Part shown: one piece after another, positions 33,218-42,838 of the stretch | Layout of the letters: every line of letters begins with the position of its first letter | How positions within the stretch are numbered: the stretch's first letter is position 1 | Assembly: GCA_040390855.1 (NCBI GenBank) | Contig: JAZJXO010000001.1 | Location: forward strand, 80,645 to 144,644 | From: Parvibaculum sp040390855 | GTDB lineage: Bacteria > Pseudomonadota > Alphaproteobacteria > Parvibaculales > Parvibaculaceae | Direction of reading: 5' to 3' | DNA: 64,000 nt | Notes under the pieces: generated by a model | Seen by the model: only the letters and a program-made list of their open reading frames with translations | Databases searched by the model: none | Told to the model about the DNA's origin: nothing | Position numbers and translations under genes: made by a program

Positions 33218-34138
33218 ATGTTTGACATGCACACAAGCACTCCAGATTTTATTGGCCAGACCGCCCCGCGCGCGCTGCGTACGCATTTGCTCGTCGCAAC
33301 CGCTCTTGTGACGACACTCATGCTCTCCTCCTGTGCGGCGACGGAGAACACACCCAAAAACCCCGCCGCTGCACAAGCCGCACCGTCATCGCAGCAGAAT
33401 GCACGAGATCAATTACCGGACGCACCGCAGGACGAAAACGCCATCCGCGAAGCCGCCGTGACATCAACGAAATCACAGGACTATGTGGCTGCCGCCGCTT
33501 ATTGGGGTAGCCTCTATGACAAGAACGAGAACGACACGGAATCCGCCCTCAACTATTCAAAAGCGCTCCGTCAAATCGGCTCCGTCCCGCAAGCCCTTTC
33601 TGTCATGCAGAACGCCCAGCGCGTCTCCCCCGACAATGCCGATGTGCTTGCCGAGTACGGCAAGACACTCACCGCGTCCGGTCATCCTGATCAGGCTTCT
33701 GCTGTTCTTGCCAGCGCCTTTGAAAAATCACCGGACGACTGGACTATTCTGTCTGCCCAAGGCGTGACCTTTGACCAGCTCGGGCGTTACAAAGACGCGC
33801 AAGACAAGTATCAGGCTGCTTTAAAGATCGTGCCGGACAATCCGTCTGTCCTTACCAATCTTGGTCTTTCCTATGCGATCGAAGGCAAACTTGATGATGC
33901 AGAGACAACTTTGCGCAAAGCCGTTTCTAATCCTTCCGCTGCAGCCAGCGCACGCCAGAACCTTGCCGTTGTTCTCGCGCTGCAGGGCAAGTTTGACGAA
34001 GCAACACGTCTTGCGCGAGCTGATCTGCCGCTCAACGTCGCGGACAATAACATCGCTTACCTGCGCGATATGCTGACCCAGCCCGCACTATGGAAGCAGA
34101 TGGAAACGCTTGATCAGAGCAAGCCTGCGGCCAACTAA
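33218..34138 (+). CDS. tadD: TPR lipoprotein TadD (pilotin-like pilus assembly factor)
   Basis: 306 residues. The N-terminal signal ends with a lipobox (LMLSSC, Cys at about 38). TPR-like repeats then run from about 80 to 270, such as ALSVMQNAQRVSPDNADVLA and AQDKYQAALKIVPDNPSVLT. TadD lipoproteins help the CpaC secretin reach the outer membrane. The gene faces the tadC end of the pilus operon, separated by a shared terminator. ATG 33218 is chosen; a TTG directly upstream and an ATG at 33227 are alternatives. Confidence 0.88.
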   Translation: MFDMHTSTPDFIGQTAPRALRTHLLVATALVTTLMLSSCAATENTPKNPAAAQAAPSSQQNARDQLPDAPQDENAIREAAVTSTKSQDYVAAAAYWGSLYDKNENDTESALNYSKALRQIGSVPQALSVMQNAQRVSPDNADVLAEYGKTLTASGHPDQASAVLASAFEKSPDDWTILSAQGVTFDQLGRYKDAQDKYQAALKIVPDNPSVLTNLGLSYAIEGKLDDAETTLRKAVSNPSAAASARQNLAVVLALQGKFDEATRLARADLPLNVADNNIAYLRDMLTQPALWKQMETLDQSKPAAN

Positions 34139-34155
34139 GGCGAATTCAATTCAAC

Positions 34156-34185
34156 AAAAAAGGCGTCCCAACAGGCGCCTTTTTT
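34156..34185. terminator. bidirectional terminator between tadD and tadC
   Basis: aaaaaaggcgtc (34156-34167) pairs with ggcgcctttttt (34174-34185), 12 bp with one G-T pair and a 6-base loop. A-runs and T-runs on the two sides suit termination in both directions. Confidence 0.88.
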
Positions 34186-34204
34186 ATGTCCCGTGCTTTG
34201 ATGC

Positions 34205-35170
34205 TTACAAGCCAAAGACTTTGATCGCGGCAGGTCCGAGAATGACGCAGAAGAGCACCGGTAGAAAGAAGGCGATCATCGGCACGGTGAGTTTCGGCGG
34301 CAGCGATGCCGCTTTTTTTTCTGCCGCAGCCATGCGCATGTCGCGATTTTCCTGCGCCATCACACGCAGCGACTGACCGAGCGGCGTACCATAGCGCTCT
34401 GCCTGAATAAGACTTGTCACCACTGCCTTAACGCCGGGGAGACCCGTACGCGATGCCAGATTTTCATAAGCCTTACGACGCTCCTGCAAATAGGAAAGTT
34501 CGGCTGTGGTAATCGAAAGTTCTTCAGCAAGCTCCACCGATTGATCACCGATTTCAGCGGCGACTTTTCCAAAAGCCGCCTCCACCGACATGCCGCTTTC
34601 AACGCAAATCAGCAGCAGATCAAGTGCGTCTGGAAACGCCTTCTGGATTGATTCCTGTCGGCGGGTGATGACGTTCTGAACAAAAAGGTTCGGCAGATAG
34701 AAACCAAAAAGCGCACCGGCTCCGGCGATAGCAATGCGAGCCATCGTGCCAAAGCCAAAACTGTTGATTCCATAGAGGTAAATAAGCGTCAGGAGGAAAA
34801 CGACCGGCGGCATGACGAAGCGGAAGAAAATGAATGTATAGATCGGACCCTGTCCGCGGAAACCGGCCTGACGCAGTTTATCTTTGATTGCTTCATTTTC
34901 GAGCATACGGCCTTGCGCAAAGCGTTCCACTACATCTTTGATGAAACCTTTATGTGTCTGGCGCAAACGGCCTTTTTCTTTGGCAAGCTGTTCACGATAG
35001 CGCTGACGCAGCGCATCGCGTTCGGTTGCCGCAAGTTTCATGCGGTTGCCGAGTTTGTCCGTTGCCATCAACGGCATTGTGAGCGTGAGTACAGTGGCAA
35101 AGGCTGCCACAGCGACGAGCAGCATCACCGCGCTTTGAATGTTGAAGAATGAGACTATCAATGAATACAT
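34205..35170 (-). CDS. tadC: Tad inner-membrane platform protein TadC
   Basis: 321 residues. One N-terminal helix (about 15-35), then a T2SSF domain with FPDALDLLLICVESGMSVEA and ERYGTPLGQSLRVMAQENRD, and a final helix pair ending at LGPAAIKVFGL. TadB and TadC form the inner-membrane base on which CpaF acts. It is the last gene of the operon, 7 bp after tadB. Confidence 0.93.
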   Translation of the reverse strand: MYSLIVSFFNIQSAVMLLVAVAAFATVLTLTMPLMATDKLGNRMKLAATERDALRQRYREQLAKEKGRLRQTHKGFIKDVVERFAQGRMLENEAIKDKLRQAGFRGQGPIYTFIFFRFVMPPVVFLLTLIYLYGINSFGFGTMARIAIAGAGALFGFYLPNLFVQNVITRRQESIQKAFPDALDLLLICVESGMSVEAAFGKVAAEIGDQSVELAEELSITTAELSYLQERRKAYENLASRTGLPGVKAVVTSLIQAERYGTPLGQSLRVMAQENRDMRMAAAEKKAASLPPKLTVPMIAFFLPVLFCVILGPAAIKVFGL

Positions 35171-35177
35171 CTATGCC

Positions 35178-36158
35178 TCAGATTTCGAAATTGATCATTT
35201 GGCGCATGACAAGAACGCCGATCATCATCCACACGAGCCCGCCGACAATGATCATATTGCCGGTGGTCGTGGTGAAGAGGGGCATCAGATATTCAGGCGA
35301 CGTAAAATAGAGAACAGCCATCACACCCGGCGGCAATGAACCGATGATAGCCGCCGATGATTTTGCTTCCTGAGAGACAGACTGAATCTTGGCGCGCATT
35401 TTCTTGCGTTCACGCAGCACTTTGGACAGGTTTGTCAGAGCCTCGGCGAGATTGCCGCCCGACTTCTGCTGAATGTTGAGCACGATCTGAAAGAAATTGA
35501 CTTCGGCTATCGGCATACGCTCATAGATCTTGGCAAGGCCCTGATCGAGTGAGATGCCAATTTTTTGTCCTTCAACAAGATCGCGAAACTCTGTCCGCAC
35601 GGGTTCAGCCGCTTCATGCGAAATAATGCGTAAGCAATCATTGACCGGCAAGCCTGATTTCACACCACGGACAATGACGTCAATGGCATTTGCAAATTCT
35701 TCTACAAATGCTTTCTGACGGCGCCTAACCAGAAAGTTCAGAACCCAGCGCGGCAATCCAAAGCCCGCCGCAAAGCCCGCACCGAGCGCCACAAGAGCTG
35801 AAAACCCAAACACCATAAATAATGAAGCGACGGCCAAGCCAAAAAATGCACTGATAATATGAAACTTCCGAGTTTTGGTTTCAAAACCAGCACGTTGGAG
35901 CTTGGTTTGCAACGAAATCTTCTTGTTGGCATTTTGCTTTTGTTCAAGCGTATTCAGCGTGTCCTGAACCTGCTTGCGACGTTTTTCGTTATTGTCGACT
36001 TCGCCTTCTCCGCGCAATGCTTTGCTGCGGTTGGGACCGGCCATAAGCGCCATGCGCTGCGTGGTTTTGCTTTCCTTGATGGTCAAAGCAAGACCGACAC
36101 CGCCGATGCAAAGAGCAGACAGGATCGCAATCGCGAAGATGGCTAGAGTTGACCCCAT
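35178..36158 (-). CDS. tadB: Tad inner-membrane platform protein TadB
   Basis: 326 residues. A hydrophobic N-terminus, helices near 105-140, then the T2SSF domain with FANAIDVIVRGVKSGLPVND and QIVLNIQQKSGGNLAEALTN, and C-terminal helices. It partners TadC. It is 14 bp after cpaF. Confidence 0.93.
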   Translation of the reverse strand: MGSTLAIFAIAILSALCIGGVGLALTIKESKTTQRMALMAGPNRSKALRGEGEVDNNEKRRKQVQDTLNTLEQKQNANKKISLQTKLQRAGFETKTRKFHIISAFFGLAVASLFMVFGFSALVALGAGFAAGFGLPRWVLNFLVRRRQKAFVEEFANAIDVIVRGVKSGLPVNDCLRIISHEAAEPVRTEFRDLVEGQKIGISLDQGLAKIYERMPIAEVNFFQIVLNIQQKSGGNLAEALTNLSKVLRERKKMRAKIQSVSQEAKSSAAIIGSLPPGVMAVLYFTSPEYLMPLFTTTTGNMIIVGGLVWMMIGVLVMRQMINFEI

Positions 36159-36172
36159 AATCGTCCTTCTGA

Positions 36173-37639
36173 TCAGTCCTGAGCGCGATCGAGCGCCGCA
36201 CCCAGAGCATGATGCTGATTGTAGTAACGTGCGCGGTCCCAGAATGCAGGCCGCGCGATGCCTGTCGCTTTGTGCTTGCCAATCAGTTTGCCGTTCTCGT
36301 CTTCACCTTGAATGTCATAGACGAAGAGATCCTGCGTGATGATGACATCGCCTTCGGTTCCGAGCACTTCGGTGATATGCGTAATCCGTCGCGACCCGTC
36401 GCGCAGACGTGCGGCCTGAATGATGATGTCGATCGAGCCTGTGATCATTTCGCGGATCGTCTTGGACGGCAGCGCAAAGCCTCCCATCGTGATCATGCCC
36501 TCCAAACGCGACAGTGCTTCGCGCGGACTGTTGGCGTGAAGCGTACCCATCGAGCCGTCATGGCCTGTGTTCATAGCCTGAAGCAAATCAAAGGCTTCAG
36601 GTCCGCGCACTTCGCCGACGATAATGCGCTCAGGACGCATACGCAGGCAGTTGCGCACCAGTTCGGTCATGGTGATCTGGCCCTGACCTTCAAGGTTCGG
36701 CGGGCGCGTTTCAAGGCGCACCACATGCGGCTGCTGGAGTTGCAGTTCGGCAGCGTCTTCGCAGGTAATGACGCGCTCGTCTGTTTCAATGAAAGCCGTG
36801 AGGCAGTTCAGCAATGTCGTTTTGCCCGAACCCGTACCACCAGAGATCAGCGTATTGCAGCGAACCTTGCCGATGATCGCGAGAACTTCGGCACCCTCCT
36901 GCGAAATGGAACCCCATTCGACGAGATTCTGCATCGTGAGCTTTTCACGGCGGAACTTGCGGATGGTGAGGGCCGGTCCGTCGATCGCGAGCGGTGGTAC
37001 GATGACGTTCACGCGGCTGCCGTCGGGCAGACGCGCATCGCAAATGGGGCTTGATTCATCAACGCGGCGGCCGACCTGGCTCACAATGCGCTGGCAGATA
37101 TTCATAAGCTGACTGTTATCGCGGAAGCGCACATTTGTCAGCTCAACCTTGCCGCTCACTTCAATGAACGTGCGGTCCGCACCATTGACCATGATGTCAG
37201 CAATGTCGTCGCGTGCGAGCAGGGGCTCGAGCGGACCATAGCCCAATACGTCATTGCAAATGTCCTGTAGCAGGGCTTCCTGCTCGGAGATCGACATGAC
37301 GACATTTTTAATCGACAGAATTTCATTGACGATGTCGCGGATTTCTTCGCGCGCACTTTCACTGTCGAGCTGGGCAAGCTGCGTCAGATCAATGGTGTCA
37401 ATAAGCGCATTAAAAATCGTCGTCTTGATCTGATAATAATTTTCAGAGCGCTGGTCAGACGGCTTTGCTTTTGCGACCACAGGTTTGGCAACGGCTACCG
37501 CAGCAGAGGCGGGCGCAGGTTTGGGAGCTGTTGCTGACGCGGGCGCAGCCGCCTTCGCGGCCGGCGCGGGAGCGGGCACAGGCTGAGGCGCCGCGACTTT
37601 GCGCGGAGCAGACTGGGTATCGTTACGCCTTCCAAACAC
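36173..37639 (-). CDS. cpaF: Tad pilus assembly ATPase CpaF/TadA
   Basis: 488 residues. An Ala/Pro-rich disordered N-terminus (about 13-60) precedes the T2SSE ATPase: DIADIMVNGADRTFIEVSG, Walker A GGTGSGKTT (267-275), the Asp box ITCEDAAELQL, Walker B MRPERIIVGEVRG and the His box GHDGSMGTLHAN. It is a hexameric secretion ATPase that powers Flp pilus extension and, in Caulobacter, retraction. It is 17 bp after cpaE. Confidence 0.95.
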   Translation of the reverse strand: MFGRRNDTQSAPRKVAAPQPVPAPAPAAKAAAPASATAPKPAPASAAVAVAKPVVAKAKPSDQRSENYYQIKTTIFNALIDTIDLTQLAQLDSESAREEIRDIVNEILSIKNVVMSISEQEALLQDICNDVLGYGPLEPLLARDDIADIMVNGADRTFIEVSGKVELTNVRFRDNSQLMNICQRIVSQVGRRVDESSPICDARLPDGSRVNVIVPPLAIDGPALTIRKFRREKLTMQNLVEWGSISQEGAEVLAIIGKVRCNTLISGGTGSGKTTLLNCLTAFIETDERVITCEDAAELQLQQPHVVRLETRPPNLEGQGQITMTELVRNCLRMRPERIIVGEVRGPEAFDLLQAMNTGHDGSMGTLHANSPREALSRLEGMITMGGFALPSKTIREMITGSIDIIIQAARLRDGSRRITHITEVLGTEGDVIITQDLFVYDIQGEDENGKLIGKHKATGIARPAFWDRARYYNQHHALGAALDRAQD

Positions 37640-37656
37640 GCTTTAGCCCCTCCGGG

Positions 37657-38931
37657 TCATCCTTTGCGGGCAAGCCGCTGAAGAAAAGATTTCTTTATCG
37701 CCTTCATCGGCGTGGGTTCGCGTCCGCAAAGCTGCTTGGCGAGATAACGCATGCCTTCCGTCGCTTTGCTCTTTGCGTCCAGCTCTTCGATCATCTGACC
37801 ATTGTTGGCAGCGGCACCGAAGAGGCCGGGATTGAAGGGCAGAACAAGTGTCGGTTCGATGCCGATCGCTTCAGCAAAGTCCTTCACCGGAATTTCCGGA
37901 CGTTTGGGCACACCGACCTGATTGATCACGAGATGCGGCATACCGTCATTTGAACGTGTCTGCTTTGCCAAATCTATAATGTTCTTGGCATTCCGCAACG
38001 AAGCGAGATCCGGCGTTGCAGTGATAACGATTTCGTCAGCCGACATCAGCAGCTTTTTTGTCCAGGGCGACCAGATATGCGGCAGGTCAACGATGACGCA
38101 AGGCACTGTCTCGCGCACGATTTCGAGCACTGACTCATAGCTTTCCGTATCCATGTCGAGGTCGCGATCGAGGACGGCGGGAGCTGCAAATAGGCTCAGA
38201 TGGTCTGAGCATTTGACCAGCAAGCGATCAAGCAACACATCGTCGAGACGTTCCGGTGCCATCAGCGCATCGGCAATGCCCTGTGCCGGATCGTGATTGA
38301 AATCGAGACCAGCCGTTCCGAAGGCAAGATCGAGATCCGTGATGATCACGTCCTCGTTCATACGTGTCGAGATGCACCAGCCGACATTATGCGCGATGGT
38401 ACTGGAGCCGGTGCCGCCCTTGGCGCCCATGAAGGCAATCGAACGACCGATCGGCGGCGCATCAGGATCGACATAGAGGCGGGAGATGGCTTCGATGATC
38501 TGGATCGGTGACAAGGGTGTCACGAGATATTCGTTGACGCCCTGACGGATCATTTCGCGATAGACCGATACGTCGTTGAGATGACCGAGCACGACAACTT
38601 TCGTTCCTGCGTCACACACCTCAGCAAGCGCTGCAAGATGACCGAAGAGTTCGTTGCCGCCCGCCATTGTCTCGACGAGAATGAGGTTTGGTGTTGCCGA
38701 TTGCTGATAAAACTCAGCCGCCGCACGCATACCGCCCATATGGACGGTCAGATGTGCTCTGGCAAGACGACGATCCTCGCCGGCACGCTGAATGATGCTT
38801 CCCGTCTGAGGATTTTCGCAGAAAGCATGAATCGTGATGCGCGGTACCGGTTTCATCACGGGCGCAGGTGCCGCATCGTCCTCCTGCGGCAACGGCGGCG
38901 GATCAATTTGCATATGCGCCAGATTGCTCAT
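37657..38931 (-). CDS. cpaE: pilus assembly protein CpaE/TadZ
   Basis: 424 residues. An N-terminal receiver-like domain (about 30-155) lacks a clear phosphoacceptor cluster. It is followed by a MinD/ParA-type ATPase with deviant Walker A KGGTGSST (171-178), DVIITDLDLAFGTAGLDF, and PCVIVDLPHIW. TadZ proteins localise the pilus machine, often to a pole. The start overlaps the cpaD stop (ATGA). Confidence 0.93.
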   Translation of the reverse strand: MSNLAHMQIDPPPLPQEDDAAPAPVMKPVPRITIHAFCENPQTGSIIQRAGEDRRLARAHLTVHMGGMRAAAEFYQQSATPNLILVETMAGGNELFGHLAALAEVCDAGTKVVVLGHLNDVSVYREMIRQGVNEYLVTPLSPIQIIEAISRLYVDPDAPPIGRSIAFMGAKGGTGSSTIAHNVGWCISTRMNEDVIITDLDLAFGTAGLDFNHDPAQGIADALMAPERLDDVLLDRLLVKCSDHLSLFAAPAVLDRDLDMDTESYESVLEIVRETVPCVIVDLPHIWSPWTKKLLMSADEIVITATPDLASLRNAKNIIDLAKQTRSNDGMPHLVINQVGVPKRPEIPVKDFAEAIGIEPTLVLPFNPGLFGAAANNGQMIEELDAKSKATEGMRYLAKQLCGREPTPMKAIKKSFLQRLARKG

Positions 38932-39635
38932 TTAGCTACCTCACTCATCGCCGCTGAGTCGTGAGCATCACGATCTGTGGCGGTGATTTCACCTTTACGA
39001 TATTTGTCGAAAACTTCACCACGACGCTGCGCATCGCTCGCCGTCATCACGCGCGGCGTGACGAGATCAGCGGGATCGGCAACCAGAGCGGCGAGATTGT
39101 TTTGTGTGGCACAACCCAAATTCTTCGTCATTGTGTTGTCCGGATTGTAAGAATAAGAATCCGACCAGTCCCCGCACGGGCTCGCAACAGCAATGAACTG
39201 CTTGTAGGACACCACAATCGGGGCGGCATGATCAGTGCCCGACGCACGATAAGGCGTGTAGGAAACGCGGTCAGCGGGAACACCGGCCTGCGCCAGCGCA
39301 TCGCGTACGTCAACGAGCACGTTCATGGCAATCGCTGTGTTGGCGGATCCTGACGGCGTTGCGATGGTGAGCGCCCCGTGTCCACGTTCTTTGTAAGCGG
39401 TAACAAAACCTTTTAGCGCTGCGCGATCTTCAACGCTCAATGCATTGACCGCAGAAATTTCCAGGGTCGGCACATCAGGCTGCACCGAGATCGGGTGATT
39501 GTAGGCGGGACCGAAGTCGGCTTCCTCTACGCCATTGAAGCCACCACAACCGGCAAGAGCCAGAGACGTAAGTAGAGGGAACACAAGCAGCGCCGAGGCA
39601 GAGCTTTGTTTTTTCATTTTGACATCGCTTTCCAT
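38928..39635 (-). CDS. cpaD: pilus assembly lipoprotein CpaD
   Basis: 235 residues from the ATG at 39635, which overlaps the cpaC stop by 1 bp. The signal peptide ends in the lipobox LALAGC. CpaD family motifs include SPCGDWSDSYSYNPDNTMTK and NLGCATQNNLAALVADPADL, followed by TPRVMTASDAQRRGEVFDKY. It is an outer-membrane lipoprotein working with the CpaC secretin. A second in-frame ATG at 39617 begins closer to the signal peptide. Confidence 0.92.
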   Translation of the reverse strand: MESDVKMKKQSSASALLVFPLLTSLALAGCGGFNGVEEADFGPAYNHPISVQPDVPTLEISAVNALSVEDRAALKGFVTAYKERGHGALTIATPSGSANTAIAMNVLVDVRDALAQAGVPADRVSYTPYRASGTDHAAPIVVSYKQFIAVASPCGDWSDSYSYNPDNTMTKNLGCATQNNLAALVADPADLVTPRVMTASDAQRRGEVFDKYRKGEITATDRDAHDSAAMSEVAK

Positions 39636-41080
39636 CAATCCACCACAAACCCGACCGGGCCCTCAAGTTTCTTGTCCGTCGGTGTCGCCCCTTTGACGCC
39701 ATAAGTCGCGTTGAGACGACCCATCAAGATCGTGTCCATATCGCTTGCCGGCGCAAAGCCGTCGGTCGGCAAAGCAAGCTTGTCGCGACTGGTCGGATCA
39801 ACCACATAAGGTGTCACGATAATGACAAGCTCGGTTTCATTCTTCTGGTAGTCGCGACTGCGGAAAAGCTGACCGAGAACAGGTATGTCTTTCGCACCAG
39901 GTACCCCGTCGATATTCTGTTTGGTTGAGTCCGACAGAAGACCAGCCATGACGAGCGAGCCGCCGCTCGGCATTTCGAGGGTTGTTTCGGCACGGCGTAC
40001 TTTGAGTGCGGGAATCGTCAGACCATTCTGCAATACCTGACCTTGCGTGGTGAGTTCGCTGACTTCGGTCGAAAGCTTGAGGCTGATGCGGCCTTCACTG
40101 AGCACAATCGGTGTGAAGGCAAGGCCCACACCAAAAGGCTTATATGTGACTGTGATGTTGCCGTCCTGATCTTTGGCTGTCGGTACAGGGAACTCACCAC
40201 CGGCAAGGAACTTCGCACCTTCACCTGAAATCGCCGTAAGTGTCGGTTCGGCAAGCGTGCGCACCAGACCGTCTTCTTCAAGTGCTTTTAGTGATGAGGC
40301 GAGCGTCATGTTACCCGCCGTGCCACCAACACCGGCATTTGCACCGCCGAGCGAATTGCCCTGAATGGAGAACGGATTGGAGGTTGCAAGATTAAGAGCG
40401 AGATTACCGATGTCACCGACTGCTGACAGATTGACGCCGAGCTGCTTGATGACACTGCGCTGCATTTCAGCAACCGTCACCTTGAGCATGACCTGCTCTT
40501 TGCCTTCGATCGACAGCATATTGAGCACTTTGTCCGCAGCGCCGACATAGCGGGCTGCGAGATCACGGGCTTTGTCAGCGTCACCAGCGTTCGCTACCGA
40601 TCCAGACAAGACAATGTGATCGTTCATCGCTTGAACGTCGATGCGGGAATTGGGGAAGAACTGATGCAACGTATCGCGCAGGCTTGCCAAATCGCGTTCT
40701 ACACGGATTTCGAGATTGACAATCTGCTGGCCTTTTTCGTTGAAGAAAAAAGCATTGGTCTGACCGACCTTGAGGCCGATCAGGTAAATCCGTTTGGCTG
40801 TGCGCACGACCGCGTCGACAATGGCGGGGTCCGAGACAAGCACGTCGCGTGCTGAGACGGGAAGCTCAACGACAGCGGCTTTGTTCAGGCCGAGAACAAT
40901 GCTGCGTGTTGACGTACCGGTGCCGCCGCTGTCCACTTTCACGAGCTGGGCTTCGCCGACACTTGCCTGTGCGGGCGCGCTGAGCGAGAGCGCGATGGAT
41001 GTGGCTAGAAGAAGACGGGCAAATCGTGCGAACGTCACAGGATGCAACCACAGCATGATGTTAGTTTTTCCCGATGCCAT
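39635..41080 (-). CDS. cpaC: Flp pilus secretin CpaC/RcpA
   Basis: 481 residues. Signal peptide (cleavage near PAQAS), an N-terminal pilus-secretin domain (SIVLGLNKAAVVELPVSARD, then VGQTNAFFFNEKGQQIVNLE), a BON-like segment (about 140-190), and a secretin domain with LAEPTLTAISGEGAKFLAGG and PSGGSLVMAGLLSD, ending in ETELVIIVTPYVVDP. It forms the outer-membrane channel for the Flp pilus. It is 4 bp after cpaB. Confidence 0.95.
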   Translation of the reverse strand: MASGKTNIMLWLHPVTFARFARLLLATSIALSLSAPAQASVGEAQLVKVDSGGTGTSTRSIVLGLNKAAVVELPVSARDVLVSDPAIVDAVVRTAKRIYLIGLKVGQTNAFFFNEKGQQIVNLEIRVERDLASLRDTLHQFFPNSRIDVQAMNDHIVLSGSVANAGDADKARDLAARYVGAADKVLNMLSIEGKEQVMLKVTVAEMQRSVIKQLGVNLSAVGDIGNLALNLATSNPFSIQGNSLGGANAGVGGTAGNMTLASSLKALEEDGLVRTLAEPTLTAISGEGAKFLAGGEFPVPTAKDQDGNITVTYKPFGVGLAFTPIVLSEGRISLKLSTEVSELTTQGQVLQNGLTIPALKVRRAETTLEMPSGGSLVMAGLLSDSTKQNIDGVPGAKDIPVLGQLFRSRDYQKNETELVIIVTPYVVDPTSRDKLALPTDGFAPASDMDTILMGRLNATYGVKGATPTDKKLEGPVGFVVD

Positions 41081-41084
41081 GATG

Positions 41085-41885
41085 TTACCTCACCCGAACG
41101 GTCTGTTGTGTGCCGTAGCGCACAACGGCGATGTTTGAGGACTCTGCATCCTTGGGCAGTTCTTCGGCTTTCGTGTCACCTTTGACCTCCGCAAGTCCGC
41201 GCAGCGACAAGGTCAGGGTCCCCTCAACTTGGGCAACCGTCAGGCGTTCAGCCTGAGACGGCGACAATTCCAAGGTCGCGGTTTTACCAATCGCGACCTG
41301 GTCGCCGCCTCCTTCATCAAAGCGTTGGTCGATGGCGAGGACGCGAATGTCCTGAAGCATTATTTCACCTTCGATCACCTCACGCATACCGGATGAGCTT
41401 TCCTGCTGTACGCGACGTGTCTGAATAATATCCACGCGATCATTGGGGAGAATAAAGCCACCGGCACCCGTTTCAGGCGACACAGGAATTGCCACCGCGC
41501 GCTTACCGGGCGCAATCAAAGCGGCGAGGAAGCCACCCGATTTGACGTTGACAACTTTGGCGACAGTGATCGGTTCGCCGTTTGCCAGAGCCACGCGTAC
41601 AAGCGAGCCTTCAAATTCGCTCAGACCTTCAGACTTTGCTGTACGGATAACGAAACCTTGCGACAAGGAAGCTTCCGGCCATTTCTGCCAGCGCATTCTG
41701 CTACCGGTCAGACGTTCACCGCGTTCGACATTGGTGGAGGCGACCAGAACCTCTGGTGCCGGCGCTTCTACCACTTTCGTTTCAGCCGGTGCATCGCCTG
41801 ATGACACGAGACCGCGGGCCAGCAGCGCTGCAAGACCTGCGGCGACAACGGCCAGAACCAAAACTCCCATGCGTGCGGCGTTCAC
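41085..41885 (-). CDS. cpaB: Flp pilus assembly protein CpaB/RcpC
   Basis: 266 residues. An N-terminal helix (about 7-27), an SAF domain (VLVASTNVERGERLTGSRMR, antifreeze-like fold) and the RcpC/CpaB domain with AVAIPVSPETGAGGFILPND and RVDIIQTRRV. It is a periplasmic or inner-membrane factor linked to the secretin. It is second in the operon, after cpaA. Confidence 0.93.
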   Translation of the reverse strand: MNAARMGVLVLAVVAAGLAALLARGLVSSGDAPAETKVVEAPAPEVLVASTNVERGERLTGSRMRWQKWPEASLSQGFVIRTAKSEGLSEFEGSLVRVALANGEPITVAKVVNVKSGGFLAALIAPGKRAVAIPVSPETGAGGFILPNDRVDIIQTRRVQQESSSGMREVIEGEIMLQDIRVLAIDQRFDEGGGDQVAIGKTATLELSPSQAERLTVAQVEGTLTLSLRGLAEVKGDTKAEELPKDAESSNIAVVRYGTQQTVRVR

Positions 41886-41908
41886 AATGCTATTCCTTCG
41901 TCTCTGAC

Positions 41909-42424
41909 TTAACCAATGGCAATGGTGAGACGGAAAATTTCCGTATCAGGGAAGATCAAAAGTCCGGCAGCGGCAAGCGCCAAGCCGTAAGGCACGCCCT
42001 CGGCGCGGTCATGCAGGCGCAGAGCCCAGGCCTGACGCACCACGAAAGCAGGCAAAGGCAAATTTCTGTAACCGAGGATCGCGAGTGTGAGCCCGCCCCC
42101 CAGAAGGGATGCGATAAGGAAATAGGGTAGCGCCTGTCCCCAGCCGATCCAAAGGGCGACCGCCGCCATGAGCTTGGCGTCGCCGCCGCCGATCCAGCCT
42201 TTGGCAAAGAAACCCATGCCGACCACGAGCGTGATGAAGCAAATGACCGTATGCTGAGCAATATCGCTGAGGCTCATTCCGGCCAACGGCGCGACAACAA
42301 AGAACGAAAGTGTCAGCGCCAATGTCAGCCAATTCGGTATTGTCATCGTCGTGAGATCGCGAACGCCGGCAAAGATCATTGCGGCGGCGAATATAGCGAT
42401 CGGGAATGTAGTCAATACAGACAT
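41909..42424 (-). CDS. cpaA: prepilin peptidase CpaA/TadV
   Basis: 171 residues with about five hydrophobic helices. The two catalytic aspartates are visible: Asp23 in GVRDLTTMTIPN and Asp82 in IGGGDAKLM, the GxGD aspartic protease pair. It cleaves the leader of Flp pilin and the TadE/F pseudopilins at the inner membrane. It is the first gene of the long operon, 160 bp after the Flp terminator. Confidence 0.93.
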   Translation of the reverse strand: MSVLTTFPIAIFAAAMIFAGVRDLTTMTIPNWLTLALTLSFFVVAPLAGMSLSDIAQHTVICFITLVVGMGFFAKGWIGGGDAKLMAAVALWIGWGQALPYFLIASLLGGGLTLAILGYRNLPLPAFVVRQAWALRLHDRAEGVPYGLALAAAGLLIFPDTEIFRLTIAIG

Positions 42425-42578
42425 TGCGGTCTTTCAGTTTTCCCATCGAGTGGTGACGAATACTCCGAAAAAGACGGTCGGAACCCGGAACCAGCCCACC
42501 TGACCTTATATTGGGCGATGGACTGTAAATTTGGCGTAAACGATGAATCGGTTTGGTTAACGAAACCTTGCAAACAAA

Positions 42579-42610
42579 AGCCGCTGGGCCTTTCACGGGC
42601 GCCAGCGGCT
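42579..42610 (-). terminator. terminator after flp pilin gene
   Basis: On the bottom strand agccgctgg (42610-42602) and ccagcggct (42587-42579) form a 9-bp stem followed by TTTGTTTG. It separates highly expressed flp from cpaA, so the downstream genes would be read at a lower level by read-through or their own promoter. Confidence 0.75.
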
Positions 42611-42676
42611 ATCGCTAACATCACCGACATTAGGTGCCGGACGAGCGGTCGTAATCCGAGCGTTAGATTACTTTGG

Positions 42677-42838
42677 TTAGAGCGCCGCGTTGATCTCGGA
42701 GAACTTGGCTTCCAAGCTCGAGCCAAGTGTCGTGACGATGGTCGCGATTGCGACGGCGATACCAGCGGCGATGAGGCCGTATTCGATCGCTGTTGCACCA
42801 GACTGGTTTTTCGAAAAATTTTTAAGAAACTGGCCCAT
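42677..42838 (-). CDS. flp: Flp/Fap-type pilin
   Basis: 53 residues: MGQFLKNFSKNQSGATAIEY, then a hydrophobic stretch, ending in FSEINAAL. The prepilin site is SG/ATAIEYGLIAAG, with Glu5 and Tyr6 of the mature protein as in the Flp signature. A perfect Shine-Dalgarno AAGGAGG lies 7 bp before the ATG. It is the major subunit, processed by CpaA and assembled by CpaF/TadBC. It is short and easily missed. Confidence 0.95.
   Translation of the reverse strand: MGQFLKNFSKNQSGATAIEYGLIAAGIAVAIATIVTTLGSSLEAKFSEINAAL

Noticed and set aside
38151..38172. Apparent third copy of the dispersed repeat (ccatgtcgag).
   Set aside because: Only about 10 bases match inside the conserved cpaE gene, so it is chance.
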